64,000 nucleotides of DNA. Origin: Prorocentrum cordatum. Lineage: Eukaryota; Sar; Dinophyceae; Prorocentrales; Prorocentraceae. Below the pieces are notes generated by a model that saw only the letters and a list, made by a program, of their open reading frames with translations, searched no databases and had not been told where the DNA came from. Numbering within the stretch: position 1 is the stretch's first letter; every line of letters starts with the position of its first letter. The position numbers were made by a program, and so were the translations under genes. Shown here one piece after another: positions 52,796 to 63,200 of this stretch. The stretch covers positions 530,001-594,000 of the forward strand of contig CAUYUJ010000692.1 in the NCBI GenBank assembly GCA_963575745.1, in the 5' to 3' direction.

Positions 52796-53547
52796 CCAAA
52801 TTCGCCGGCCCAACGGGCCAGAGGCGTGCTAAGATCTCCGGTCTGCTTTACAGTATTTCAAACTTCGCGCGCGGGGGGCGGCCCCTGGGGGTCCCCGGAA
52901 GAAAAATAACCCCGGCAGGGTCGGGGTCAGAGATGGTTCTCCGTCTGGGCGCCGCCCTCGAGACCCTCCAGAGAGCCCCGAGAAGGGTCAAGAGCCCCCA
53001 AGATGATACAAGAGGGCTCGAAGATGCCACAAGATCGCTCCAAGACGCCCAAGATGGCCCCCAGACGCCCCAAGAGGCCTCCAAGAGCACTCTCAAGAGG
53101 GCCCCAAGATGCAACAATCACTGCTTTTCCTTAGGTTTTGGAGCGATTTTGGTGTCGCCACCTTTTCGGCTTCCCGACGCCCCAAGACGGCCCAAGAGGC
53201 CCCCAAGATCGCCCCAAGAGGGCCCAAGAGGCCCCGAAGAGGGCCCCAAGACGGCCCAAGAGGGCCCCAAGACGGCCCAAGAGGCCTCCAAGATGGCCCA
53301 AGAGGGCCCCTAGAGCGCCCCAAGAGCGGCCCCAGAGGGGGAGCACGAAACAACATTTCGAGCCCTCGGTCCTGAGAGGCCTCCAGGAAGCCCCAAGAGG
53401 CCCCTAAGAGGCCCCAAGAGGCCCCCAGGAGCCCTCAGGAGGCCCCCAAGACGCCCCCAAGAGGCTCTAAGAGGCCCCCAAGAGGCCTCTTGGAGGCCCT
53501 AAGAGGCCCCCGCGGGCCAGCGGAATGAGCGACGCGACTCAATAATC
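52796..53547 (-). mobile_element. Family D CTTGGGGCC element, copy C (inverted)
   Basis: Reverse orientation of copies A and B. On the + strand it opens CCAAATTCGCCGGCCCAACG, carries GGGTCGGGGTCAGAGATGGT, AAGAGGCCCCCAAGAGG repeats and a core at about 53107-53185, and ends CGGAATGAGCGACGCGACTC then AATAATC. Core and ends match copy B closely. Confidence 0.85.
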
Positions 53548-53579
53548 AAATGCGAAATCCAAACATGTTTTGACGACGC

Positions 53580-54039
53580 GCTCGGGGGAATCGCCCGTAC
53601 GGGCAAGGGGCAATGGGTAACAGTAAGGGAAGGGGTAAAGGCTAAGAGGCCCTCAGTCCCTTAGTAGGGGGCAAGGTGCAAGGGGGTCGATAAAGGGCCA
53701 GCTGGCTGGCAAAGGGTCGGCAAGGGGGGAGGAAGAAAAAGAAGGAAGGAGGAGGAGGAGGAGGAGGAGGAGGAGGAGGAGGAGGAGAAGGAGAGGAGAG
53801 AACATGACAGAAGGAGGAGGGGTAGGAGGGAGGAGGAGGAAGGAAGAGGAAAGGAGGAGAGGATCATGATGAGAGGGGGAGGATTATAAATTATGATATG
53901 GGGACGAGAATACAAGAGAACGAGGGGGTCTGTTGCCGTTTTGGCTGTCGTGATCGAGCTTGCAGCTCAGCTGCTTTTAAGCAGCAGGGGGTCCACGACG
54001 ATCACTCCAGGCCTGTGTCTCTCGCACCTTGGCCTGGGC
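53580..54039. other. Spacer with GGA repeat and upstream region
   Basis: Purine-rich GGA tract at 53745-53870. 53930-54039 is the presumed leader region of the following gene. Confidence 0.5.
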
Positions 54040-54447
54040 ATGGCAGATCTGGCCGACCTCGGCGACTCTGACAGCGACGTGCGCTCGGACTCTGGCGAGG
54101 CCAAGGCGGTCGAGGACGCAGGTGATAGCGACTCCAGCGCTGAGATCACTTGTGTTGGTTGTAAGAAGACGAATAAAGATCTATGCCCTGTCAAGAAAAA
54201 GAAACACAAAGGCCCTGGCCCGTTGGAGCGCACCCGTGCCAATCTCATCGCGTGGGGCAAGACCACCCGGAGGCGTGGCGGTAATATTCAGAAGTCTGGG
54301 GAGTGGTGCAGGATCTGCTTGAACGTTAGCACGCAGTGGATGGGGAAAAAGAAGAGGTACAAGTCAGAGGGCAACAAGAAAAAGGGGCTCAAGCTCTTGA
54401 AGGCCATGCGTTCCAAACATAACATTTATCATTTATCGGGGATCTAC
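54040..54447 (+). CDS. Unrecognised large gene, exon 1 (Cys-pair domain)
   Basis: Starts MADLADLGDSDSDVRSDSGE, acidic and Ser-rich, then ITCVGCKKTNKDLCPVKKKK, PLERTRANLIAWGKTTRRRG and SGEWCRICLNVSTQWMGKKK. CVGC...C and WCRIC supply two Cys pairs about 60 residues apart, consistent with a zinc-binding fold rich in Lys/Arg. ATG at 54040 is chosen because it opens the acidic leader; the frame is open upstream to 53893 without motif. The frame stops at TGA 54448, and the true donor is probably a little earlier. The six exons 54040-60351 are read as one gene because all are + strand, protein-like and spliced in compatible phase where testable. Confidence 0.65.
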
Positions 54448-54876
54448 TGACCTGGGTCAATGCAGACATGGATCAGTCAGTCCGTGCAGGATCCTGCAGG
54501 ACCCTGCATGATGCTGCACCCAAGCCTGGGTAAATGCACCCCTGGCCCTGCAGGATCCTGAAGATCCGGCGCTCTAGCTGACCCTGTTTTGCATTGACCC
54601 ATGTCCCTTCGCCCCCCAATATAATAATACAAGAATCGATTCATGATGCTGGGTGTAGGCTTCAGGCCCCTCGGTCCCTCCTGGGCATTTCCTCGCCAAG
54701 ACCGCGCTGGCCACCCTGAGTCATCCAATGCTGGCCGACAAATCTGGAGCCATAAATCTGTCCGTCTTTCCGGTCTCTTGGGCGATCCTCATGTGCCAGG
54801 GATCTGGTTTTCGTAGTTTCCTAAGCAATGGGCCACTTGCCCGCCAGGCTGCCCATCGCGCCCCCCCCCCCTGCAG

Positions 54877-56580
54877 GCCGACCTCGGGAAGGACAAGAAG
54901 GTCAAGGCGAGGTTCAAGGCGAACGTCAAGGAGCTCATCCATCAACGTGCGGGTGGCAGAAGTCGGGTGACTGTGGACCCTGAGACCGTGACCAGCGCGG
55001 AGATGAAGATCCAGGACGTCATCCTCCCAAAAAGGCAGTTCTACGAGGTGGAGACCTACAGACAACTGATTGGCGACCCCAAGCGGACCAAGGCCAAAAT
55101 AGTCAAGAGGAAAATTGGAAAGAAGACTGTCCACGGGATCTATGTGAAGGTTGGCCAAGACGGCATCTACGACGTGGAGACCAGGTACCGCGACGAGACC
55201 AAGAAGGAGAAGGGCATCCACAAGTCTGGGGACGCGCTCGACTGCGAGGAGGTGGGCGAAGCGTTCGAAGCTGCTGTTGATGAGATGCAGGAGGCCCACC
55301 CAGATGAGGGCGGCGCGCTGTCGCTGGAGGAACACCAGAGGCGCGCGCGCCTCGCGGAGATGGCCTCAGCTGCTGCCGCTGGCCCTGATGGCGACCGGGC
55401 CCACTCTGAAGGGTCGAGGTCCGACAGCGACGAGAACAGTGGTAGCGACAACGACAGCTCCGACAGCGACTTGGCCGACGACTCGGACGACGACAAGGAG
55501 GGCGACGATCCGCCCCTGATCCCTGAGAAGCGCAGCAAGGACAGCAAGGGCAAGGCAGCAAGCTCAGCAGCTGCACCCTCGGCCTCCTCAGCCGCCGCGG
55601 CCCCCGCGGCCGCGGGTCCAGAGCCAGATCATCGCAGAAGGGGCCGTGACCAGAGCCCAGACGCCAAGCCCCGACACCGGTCTGCAGGGAAAGCACCATC
55701 TGTGGCGTCTGGTCCTTCGTCCGCCTCAAAAGTCAGCGACCCAGGCAAGAAGACCATGCTCCAGGAAGAGATTCAGAAGGCGGAGTCCGAGGCGGAGGCT
55801 CACTACAAGCGCTTCGTTGATGGGGTGGAGGTCAGGGGCCGTGCTGCTCAGATGCTCATCCGCGAGATAGGCCAGTGCGTCAGCTCTCTCGGAGTGTTTG
55901 TGAAGCCCCAGTCGCGAGTCGATGGTGACACGAAGACCCGCATGCAAGGCTACATAGACGATCTGAACACCGCGACGACGTGCTTGAGGGCCTTCGGCAA
56001 GACAGCCACTGTCCTTGCAGAAATGGAAGCTTCAGCAGCTAAAGTAAAGCAGGGTCAGCTCCCGGACTGGATGGGGAAGCTCTTGCAGCTCAAGATCATT
56101 GACAACGTCGCCTCCCAGAGCTCCTGGGATACACTCGTGCAGAAGGCGACTCGAGCTTTCCAGGCGGGTTTGAGCCCGACGTCCGAGTGCGAGGTCGCAC
56201 TGCACATCTTCAAGACAGTGTGCCCTGCCAAGGCCCCCCCTGGCCTGAGCACGATGGGCTTGGACAGCGCCCTGGAGGAGTTACTCACGAGCGAGGAGGT
56301 CCAGAGTTGCTTCCCCAAGGATCTGATGGACGAGTACGAGTGCGCGAAGACCATCATGCATGTAGGGCTGAACTTGTTGAACTCCCCTCGGCATCACCTC
56401 GACGGCTTGCGACGTGCTTTGAAGGCCGGCACCGCAGCGACTCAGAACAGTTCCAAAGGGCCGCAGAAGAAGGCGACGATGCTCAGCGTCTTTGTGAACT
56501 CCCTCTATGGCAAGAACGCCCTGAAGAACGCCATCAACACAATGGAGACCATGGCCAAGGACGACATCCAGGAGAAGCAG
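54877..56580 (+). CDS. Unrecognised large gene, exon 2
   Basis: The acceptor is a C-run plus CTGCAG (ends 54876); the donor is GTGATT at 56581 after GAGAAGCAG; both are phase 0. It encodes 568 residues: a basic N-part (ADLGKDKKVKARFKANVKEL), a strand-rich part (QFYEVETYRQLIGDPKRTKA, KTVHGIYVKVGQDGIYDVET), an acidic disordered linker (SDSDENSGSDNDSSDSDLAD), an Ala/Ser linker, then a long helical region (LQEEIQKAESEAEAHYKRFV, LIREIGQCVSSLGVFVKPQS, TSECEVALHIFKTVCPAKAP, KTIMHVGLNLLNSPRHHLDG). The open frame after 56580 to 56634 is intron. No family recognised. Confidence 0.8.
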
Positions 56581-56649
56581 GTGATTTGGGGTCAACCGTT
56601 GACGGTCAACCTAGGATGGCAAGGCCACCCATGATCGTCTCTGCCCCTC

Positions 56650-56890
56650 CTGAAGACTTAGTGCCCTTGTACCCTTTACCCTGGTTTACACCTTAGACCT
56701 TACATATGATAGGACATCATGCATTATACTATTATGCAATGATTATACATTAAATTATACCCTGATGCCTCATACCTACCTTATAGAATAATACCCTTGA
56801 CCCTCTACCGTAGAGCCTCTACCTTTTATATCTTTCCACTTTTACCCTTCTGAATTCTCCAGGTTGCCTTACCCTTCTACGTTTTGCTGA
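56650..56890. repeat. TACCCTT-rich degenerate repeats inside an intron
   Basis: TTACCC, TACCTT and CTCTACC words similar to 29775-30045. Not a regular telomeric array. Confidence 0.55.
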
Positions 56891-57131
56891 ATGCGCTTTA
56901 ACCTGGGCCTTCCCTTTGCCGATTCGCATTCCACATTTTTGATTGAATGTTTAAGGTGCTGATGTGCTAGGGATCCGCGCCCCCCTCCCCCTGGTCCCCG
57001 TGTCTGTCTATGATTCGAACAACTGTTTGGGCAGCGAACGCTCTGGGCTCTCGGCTCCCTGCTGGGTCTTCTGGTCTCCTGTTCGCGTTTCCCTATCCCA
57101 ATGCCGCGCACTGCATTGCCGCCCCAGCAAG

Positions 57132-57330
57132 GTTGCGAAGGCCACCGCCAACTTGGGGGAGGTCAATGACTGGAGCCTGGTTGCAGTTAACATTAAACTG
57201 GTCAGCGTGAACATGGGCATCATCCACAACGCCCACAGTTCGATGGCTGTGAAGCACGAGCTGAAGGAGAGCGCCCAGAACGCGGTCTCGCACGCGTTGC
57301 ACCACATGTTGAAGAACGGACCCGGGGGAA
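57132..57330 (+). CDS. Unrecognised large gene, exon 3
   Basis: VAKATANLGEVNDWSLVAVN, IKLVSVNMGIIHNAHSSMAV, KHELKESAQNAVSHALHHML, KNG. Beginning after CAGCAAG (57131) gives phase 0 and joins exon 2 as EKQ-VAKATANL. The right edge lies before the Arg/Glu-rich translation of GGAGGGAGG repeats. Helical; no family recognised. Confidence 0.6.
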
Positions 57331-57395
57331 GCAGGAGGAGGGAGGAAACCGGAGGAAAGAGGGATGAGGGAAGAGGGGATGAGGGGGCATGAGAA

Positions 57396-57398
<3 letters not shown>

Positions 57399-57446
<48 letters not shown>

Positions 57447-57650
57447 AAACAAAAAAAAAAAAAATGACGGAGGAAGGAGGAGAGGGAAATGAAGGATGAG
57501 GGAGGAGAAAGAGGAGGGGGGTAGGTGATGGCAGATGGAGCGCTGTGACAACAACAATGGTATACAATATACGGTATACCGTATACCGTATACCGTATAC
57601 CGTATACCGTAACGGTATACGTATACGGTACACGGCGTACGGTATACGGG
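57399..57650. repeat. (GA)n, A-run and GTATACCG palindromic repeats
   Basis: GA repeat 57399-57442, A run 57450-57464 and, at 57560-57650, GTATACCGTATACCG heptamers that then continue in inverted form (CGGTATACGTATACGG). All lie within the intron between exons 3 and 4. Confidence 0.9.
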
Positions 57651-57813
57651 GGAAAGGGGGGATGGGGGAGGGATGAGTCGAGATTGGGGATGGGGGTTGC
57701 AGGGAGGGAGGAGAGGGGAAGGGGGAACGAGGAAGGGAAGGGAAAACGGGGAAGGAGGTGCTTTTTTGTCCAGCCCCCTGAGGAGTGCACGCTTGGGCGA
57801 TGACTGTGCTCAG

Positions 57814-58420
57814 GGAGGCGGGCGTGGGGCAGGGCGAGGGCGAGGAACTGGTGTCGCGGGCTCCCCTGGACAACTTCCAGCAAATGTCTGCGCAGGCCGT
57901 GAAGAAGTGGGAAGGGCTGATCACTCTCTTCACTGACTTCAATGAAGCGTGGTCCAAGTGGAGCGCAGAGAAGCTCTGGCACAAGGACAAGGAGGACAGC
58001 GAGGCCCAGGCGAAGATCGCGAACATCAACCCGTTCATCACAGCGCTGAAACAATGCTTGGGGGCCTTGCCAAGGCCTGAGAAGAACCGGATTGAGCAGC
58101 AGGGCGATTCCGCTGTCGTCTCGTTGGTCAAGCTGCTGCTGCAGGTCAAGGCCGAGTTCCACGCTTCCGGTGGCTGTGCGGAGGTGCTGCGCTACGCCTC
58201 GCTGCCGGGGCCTGAGCTGCAGGCAGGGGCCGACGTTGAGATTCAGAATGCCACGAAGGCTTTCAGCGAACTCATCAATGATAAGCTTTCCTCTTTGGCT
58301 CTGATTCTGAAAGAGCGCTTCGGCCAGAGCGAGAGCATCGAGAGGAACGAGAATTTCAAGGTCGAGCAGCTGATCTCTTGTTGGCACGAGGACTGGGGCT
58401 GGCTTGCAAATGGGGGCGAT
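57814..58420 (+). CDS. Unrecognised large gene, exon 4
   Basis: EAGVGQGEGEELVSRAPLDN, FQQMSAQAVKKWEGLITLFT, KWSAEKLWHKDKEDSEAQAK, VVSLVKLLLQVKAEFHASGG, LSSLALILKERFGQSESIER, ENFKVEQLISCWHEDWGWLA. The acceptor is probably GCTCAG (ends 57813). The open frame ends in TGA at 58433; a donor such as AAG-GTCGAG (about 58362) may end the exon sooner. Amphipathic helices with many charged residues, similar in style to exons 2 and 6. Confidence 0.65.
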
Positions 58421-58926
58421 GGGGCTTTGTTTTGAAGCGCCTGATTTGTGATCTGAAATCTGTCATGTGAAAGTCATTGAAATTGAGCGGTGAGGTTTGG
58501 GAGCTATCTTGCCACCTGGGCACCTGGATGGTCTTGGGGCCCTTGACCCAAAGTGCCCCCTCGACCCTGACTGACTATAGGGCGTTGGGCCATTGGGCCG
58601 CTCTGTGCCCTGTATTCGTGGTGGCCCTGCCCTCCGCCAATCGATCGATCGCTGATCGGGGCATCGGTGGCCCATCGACGGCGCGAAATGGGCTGCTCGC
58701 TGGGCCGCCAATCGGCGGAAACCTGTCTGGCCAATTTCGGGCGGGGCCTAACCGACCCCTAGCAAACCGTCCCCTTCCGTGACATCATCCTCACCTTGCC
58801 ATTTTTTCCCGGATTTCCCTCTGGCCGCGTGCGTCTTGGGGCGAGGGGAGGGGACGTCGCGGAAGGGGATGGTTTGCCAGGGGTCGGTCAGGTCGCCCCT
58901 GATAGTTGTATAGTTTCTGGCCCCAG

Positions 58927-59082
58927 GACGGTCAATTCAACCTGTCCTGCAAGCTGGGCCAGGCTCTCTCCAAGATGGACCAGTCAAAGGAGACCACCAA
59001 CATCGATGTGCCGTATGGGGCGTGCTCTGCCCTGGCCACGCTGGACCAGGAGAACAGCGAGTGGCAGGAAAAGGCGCTCCAG
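58927..59082 (+). CDS. Unrecognised large gene, exon 5
   Basis: DGQFNLSCKLGQALSKMDQS, KETTNIDVPYGACSALATLD, QENSEWQEKALQ. Acceptor GGCCCCAG ends at 58926, phase 0. The right edge is at CTCCAG (59082) if phase 0 is kept with exon 6. This leaves GGTATG, so the donor is shifted by one base or non-standard. Confidence 0.6.
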
Positions 59083-59418
59083 GGTATGCTCTGAAATCTA
59101 GCCCTGGCCAGCTGGCCCCTCGGACACAGCTGGGACATCGGGCAGGGACACTGGTCAGTGGCCAGTGGGTTGGGGGAGGAGGGTGAATGGGGGGAGCATT
59201 CCCTCTCCCTATTCTTCCCCTCCCCCTCCTCCCACCTGCCTCGAATCTCCTACTTGTCCGTGTCGCCATCAACACCCTCCTCCCATTGGCGCCGGGTGGC
59301 GGCGAAACCGGCTACTGGCTACCCAGGGCCAGGGGGAGGGGGGGATGTCGATGTCTGGGCGCTAGGCTAGGAGCTGGGCAGAGGGAGCGCCCTTTCCCCG
59401 CCCCACCACCGCCACCAG

Positions 59419-60351
59419 GCTGAGGCGTTGGAGCAGAGCGCCTCAGCAGTGCCTGCCGTCTTCGCAATCTACGCCTGCCAGACCAAGTACGAGGCCTGGC
59501 TCAAGGGCGATGCGAAGGGCTCTGCCGCTCGCCTGGATACGTGGTTGACTTCTGCAGCTTACATGGTGAAGGTGCTCAACGGTTCCACTGCCAAGTCAGA
59601 TCTGGCCACGAAGTTCAATGAGTTCCGCAAGTTCATGACCGATGCCATTGCATCCCAGATGGACGCATGTGTCCAGCACCTTACGAGTATCATTCTGAAT
59701 ATCAAGCAACATGGCCCTGAACTGGACCTGAAAGATATCCTGGCAAATATTGACGACAAGATCACGATGCTCGAGGACTGGCCGGGCAGACAGGAACTCG
59801 TCCAAGATATCAAGGGCCTGAACCATTCCGATGATTCCAGTAAGGGGGTTCAGGCATTCGACTTCCTGTCGACCTGCCTGTCTGGTATGGGCATCCAGCG
59901 CACGCAGTCCATGGAGGAGGAGGACACGTTTGCGAAGTTCAAGGATCGATGGCAGGCCACTCGGAGCCAAGGTCGGCTCATGCTGGTCTGCCGCGGGGCT
60001 GCTATGTGCATCCGGGATGGCCAGACGGACGGAGTGGACAAGCTCAAGATGGACGCGAAAACATTGAAGGTCCAGATCCCGGCCAGGCTGATGGCTAAGT
60101 TGATGGCGATGCAGGGCGACGAGGGCGAGCCAGCCAAGAAGAAGTCCAAGACGGATGGCAACAGCGTCATCAGCTGCGAGGACGGCAACAGTGTCATCAG
60201 TGGCGAGGGCGGCAGTGTCATGAGTGGCAGGGGCGGTAAGACGACCAATGTGAGCATTGGCGAGAGCCGCGAGGCTGACGACAGCGGCGAGGCTGTCGAC
60301 GTCGGCGACGCGGACTCTGTGATTTTGGAGGGCCCGCCTGCGAGCTCTTGA
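59419..60351 (+). CDS. Unrecognised large gene, exon 6 (C-terminus)
   Basis: Acceptor CCACCAG ends at 59418, phase 0: AEALEQSASAVPAVFAIYAC, TWLTSAAYMVKVLNGSTAKS, LTSIILNIKQHGPELDLKDI, DFLSTCLSGMGIQRTQSMEE, SQGRLMLVCRGAAMCIRDGQ, IPARLMAKLMAMQGDEGEPA, then a basic patch AKKKSKTDG and short repeats NSVIS(C/G)E(D/G)G, SVMSGRGG. Ends VILEGPPASS with TGA at 60349. The last 80 residues look disordered. No start codon of its own is needed. Confidence 0.75.
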   Translation, partial: AEALEQSASAVPAVFAIYACQTKYEAWLKGDAKGSAARLDTWLTSAAYMVKVLNGSTAKSDLATKFNEFRKFMTDAIASQMDACVQHLTSIILNIKQHGPELDLKDILANIDDKITMLEDWPGRQELVQDIKGLNHSDDSSKGVQAFDFLSTCLSGMGIQRTQSMEEEDTFAKFKDRWQATRSQGRLMLVCRGAAMCIRDGQTDGVDKLKMDAKTLKVQIPARLMAKLMAMQGDEGEPAKKKSKTDGNSVISCEDGNSVISGEGGSVMSGRGGKTTNVSIGESREADDSGEAVDVGDADSVILEGPPASS

Positions 60352-61790
60352 GATTTAGATTTATGATTTAGGTGTTTCAGTTTCAGAATTTCGGGGCAGG
60401 TCTGGCGGGCCCGGTTTCGTGGCAACTCATGGGCCATTTCACTCTGCAGACGGGCCATAAGGGATAAGATAAGAGATGGGGGATGGGACGGATGAGGAGG
60501 GGGAGGGTGGAGAAGGGAATGGAAGGGCAAGGAGTGGGGGGATAATGTAAGATGAAGAACGAATGGGAACATCGAAGATGGAATACATATGGAAGAGTAG
60601 CGAGACTGGATGAGAGTGGAGGAGGTGATGGAAATGCGGAGGGTGGAGGTGGGAGGGGCGATGGATGAGGGATGAGGGATGTGGGATGAGGGACAGGGGA
60701 TGGGAGGACGAGCGAAGAGGGAGGGAGGAGGGGGTCCGAGCATGCAGAGCCCACACGCCTTGCCTGCCCCTGGCCTGCGTTGGGGCGCCATCCAACTGGG
60801 TGGGTTCGTTCCTGACCCCATTCCCGCACCTGCCTCTTGTACGGAGGTACACGTGGCGAGGCGCCCCGTGAAGCTGTAAAGGAAAGATGTATAAGAGGAA
60901 TCGGAATAAGGAGGAGGAGAAGGAGGAGGAGGCGGAGGAGGAGGACGAGGCTAAGGAGGAGGAGGAGGAGGAAGTGGAGCAGGAGGAGGAGGGAGGAGGA
61001 GGAGGAGGAGGAGGAGCAGGAGTCCAGGAGGAGGAGGAGGAGAAGAAGGGCAGCAGCAGGCCGCAGGATCCACACAGAAGATCGCTCGTTCTTAGAATGG
61101 AAAAATTGAAGGAGAGCGCCTCCCTTCGGCCCATCCTCCCCTTCCTTGGGTGCCCGTTCCCTCCCTGGACTCCCGTTTCTGTCCTCTCAGTCCTGTTTGT
61201 CCTCTGTCGCCTTTCGCATTGCGCTCCTCTTTGGCGCGGCGGGGGGGGGAGTTGAGACATCGGCAGTTGGCATTCAGTTTTTGTGGGTGGGGGTCATCGT
61301 CGCCAGGGCAGGACTCAGCTCCGGGACATCTGTGCATCTGGCCACTGGGGGCGGCCCAAGGACCAATTTCGAGAGTTTGAGTTTTGAGCTGCCTCCGTTG
61401 TCTCAACACGCCCTGCCCCCATCCTCCCTGGCCCTTGGATCGTCAGCCGCTGGCGGGGTGGCGTTGGGCCGAACCTGACCTCCTCTTTCGCCTCTTAATC
61501 CTCCAGATCTGGAGAAGATGAGGAGGAGGAGGCGAGGGGAGGTCAGGTCAAACGTCCTCCCCTGCTGGTGGCTCACCATCCCTCGGCGCCTCTGCGGACC
61601 GGCCCGGCCGGCGGGCTGGCGGGCTGGCGGGCCGGCGGGCTGGCGGCCGGGTGAGCTGTGACGACACAGGGAAGGTTGGGATCCCCAGCGCCGCTCTCCT
61701 CCTGCCGTCCTTCTCCACCTCTCCTCCTCCAATAGGCCCCATCGTGCGGTGCGCCGCCCGCTCCTCTCCCCCCTCCTCATCTCCTCCTCC
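60352..61790. other. No gene recognised; GGA and GGATGAG repeats
   Basis: GGATGAGGGATGAGG at 60475-60720, GGA tract at 60905-61060. GGGCTGGCGGGCTGGCGGGC at about 61610-61650. Long open frames are repeat-derived. Confidence 0.5.
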
Positions 61791-61794
61791 TCTC

Positions 61795-61990
61795 CTGTCC
61801 TCCTCCTTCTCTCCTCCTCCTCCTCCTCCTGGAGGTCCTCCTCCTCCTCCTCCTCCTCCTCCTCCTGACTCCTCCTCCTCCTCCTCCTCCTCCTCCTCCT
61901 CCTGGCTCCTCCTTCTCCTCCTCCTCCTCCTCCTCCTCCTCGACTCTCCTCTACCCTCCCTCTCCCTCCTCCTCTCCTCCTCTTCGTTCC
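61795..61990. repeat. (CTC)n microsatellite
   Basis: CTCCTC tract with a few interruptions; poly-Ser/Leu/Pro frames are artefacts. Confidence 0.95.
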
Positions 61991-62039
61991 TCGTCCTCGG
62001 TCGGAGAAGTGCCGAAGTGGCTCCCTCGGAGTTGTATTA

Positions 62040-63075
62040 GCTGTTTAGGAATAGCTGAGGACACTGTGCTTGGAAACGCTGTGGTAGCTGGTAGCTTGCT
62101 AGCTCAGGCTCCGATCGAAACTGCGTCAGCTGTGTAGACACGCAGCCAGAGCTGCGGAACTTGTGTGTGTGTGTGTGTGTGGAAACGCTGTGGTCACTGT
62201 TAGGCTGCAAAGAAACCCCATCATAACTGCGGATATGGGTGTGTTTGGGAACGCTGTAGTTGCTGTAGCAACGGTGTAATAACTTAGTTAGCTGCTTAGA
62301 AACTCCACTGGAGCTGTTTTGAACCGCTAGAACCGCTGTTCGGACACATACTAAAAAATAGCAGGAGTTAGCTGCTAGCTGCCAGCAAACTCCAGAAAAC
62401 TGGTTTAGACAGGATAGAGCCTCTGTTTGGAAACACAGAGTTCGCTGCTTAGGACAGCCGCGCTAGCTGTTTAAATTGCAGCCGCAGTTTACGCTAAAAC
62501 CGCTGTTTGGAAACGCTGTGGTGGTTGAGTTCGCTGTTTAGAAACGCCATGCTACCTGTTTAGAAACGCTACCGTCACTGTTTGGAAACGCAGCAAACTA
62601 CGTACTGGCTGTTTAAACACGCTATCATCGCTATTTGGAAATGCGAGAGTAGCTGAAGTAGCTGTTTAGAAACGCCATGATAGCCGTTTAGAAACGCGAT
62701 GGCCGCTGTTTGGAAACGCTGCGTTATCTGAGCTAGCTATTTGGAAATCCATACGATCTGTTTTAAAACGCTATAGTCGCTGCTTAGAAACGCTGTAGAC
62801 TCCACAATCGCTGTTTGGAGACGCCGTACCCGCTGTTTGGAAACGCGGAAGTAGCAGAGTTTGGCTGTTTAGAAACGCCGTGAAGGCTGTTTAGAAACGC
62901 TATCGTCGCTGTTTGGAAACGCTGCAGACGACATGTTAGCTGTTTAGAAACGCTACGATCGCTGTTTGGAAACGCCGTTAGTCGGCGCCTAGTCGGCGCA
63001 TCGCTGTTTCGCCGTTTGGTTTCAGCAGCGAAGCCCCGAACAGGGGGGCACAGTCTTAAAGCTCCACGCCCTACT
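62040..63075. repeat. Array of GTTTNNAAAC palindromes, copy 2 (inverted flank)
   Basis: About 25 units with GTTTGGAAAC or GTTTAGAAAC followed by GC(T/C), many joined as GCTGTTTGGAAACGCTGT. Towards the right end TTAGTCGGCGCCTAGTCGGC appears, the same word as in the 45 kb array (inverted), then CGTTTGGTTTCA and CTTAAAGCT, the inverse of the left flank at 26800-26850. Confidence 0.85.
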
Positions 63076-63200
63076 TAAATTATTAGTATTATTATTAGTA
63101 TTATTATTCGTATTATTATCAGTATTACTATTACGTATTATTATTATCATTGTTATTATTATTCGTATTGTTATTGCTACATGTTCTTATTGATACCATC
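63076..63200. repeat. (TTA)n-rich stretch
   Basis: TTATTATTAGTATTATTATT sequence. The inverted counterpart borders the array at 26750. Confidence 0.85.

Noticed and set aside
53929-53949. Leader-like GTTGCCGTTTTGGCT upstream of the large gene
   Set aside because: About 15 of 21 positions match and the diagnostic CTCAAG end is absent; roughly one such match is expected by chance in a window this size.
57008-58387. 459-codon minus-strand open frame
   Set aside because: It runs opposite exons 3 and 4 and the GA and GTATACC repeats; the plus-strand reading is protein-like and splices in phase.
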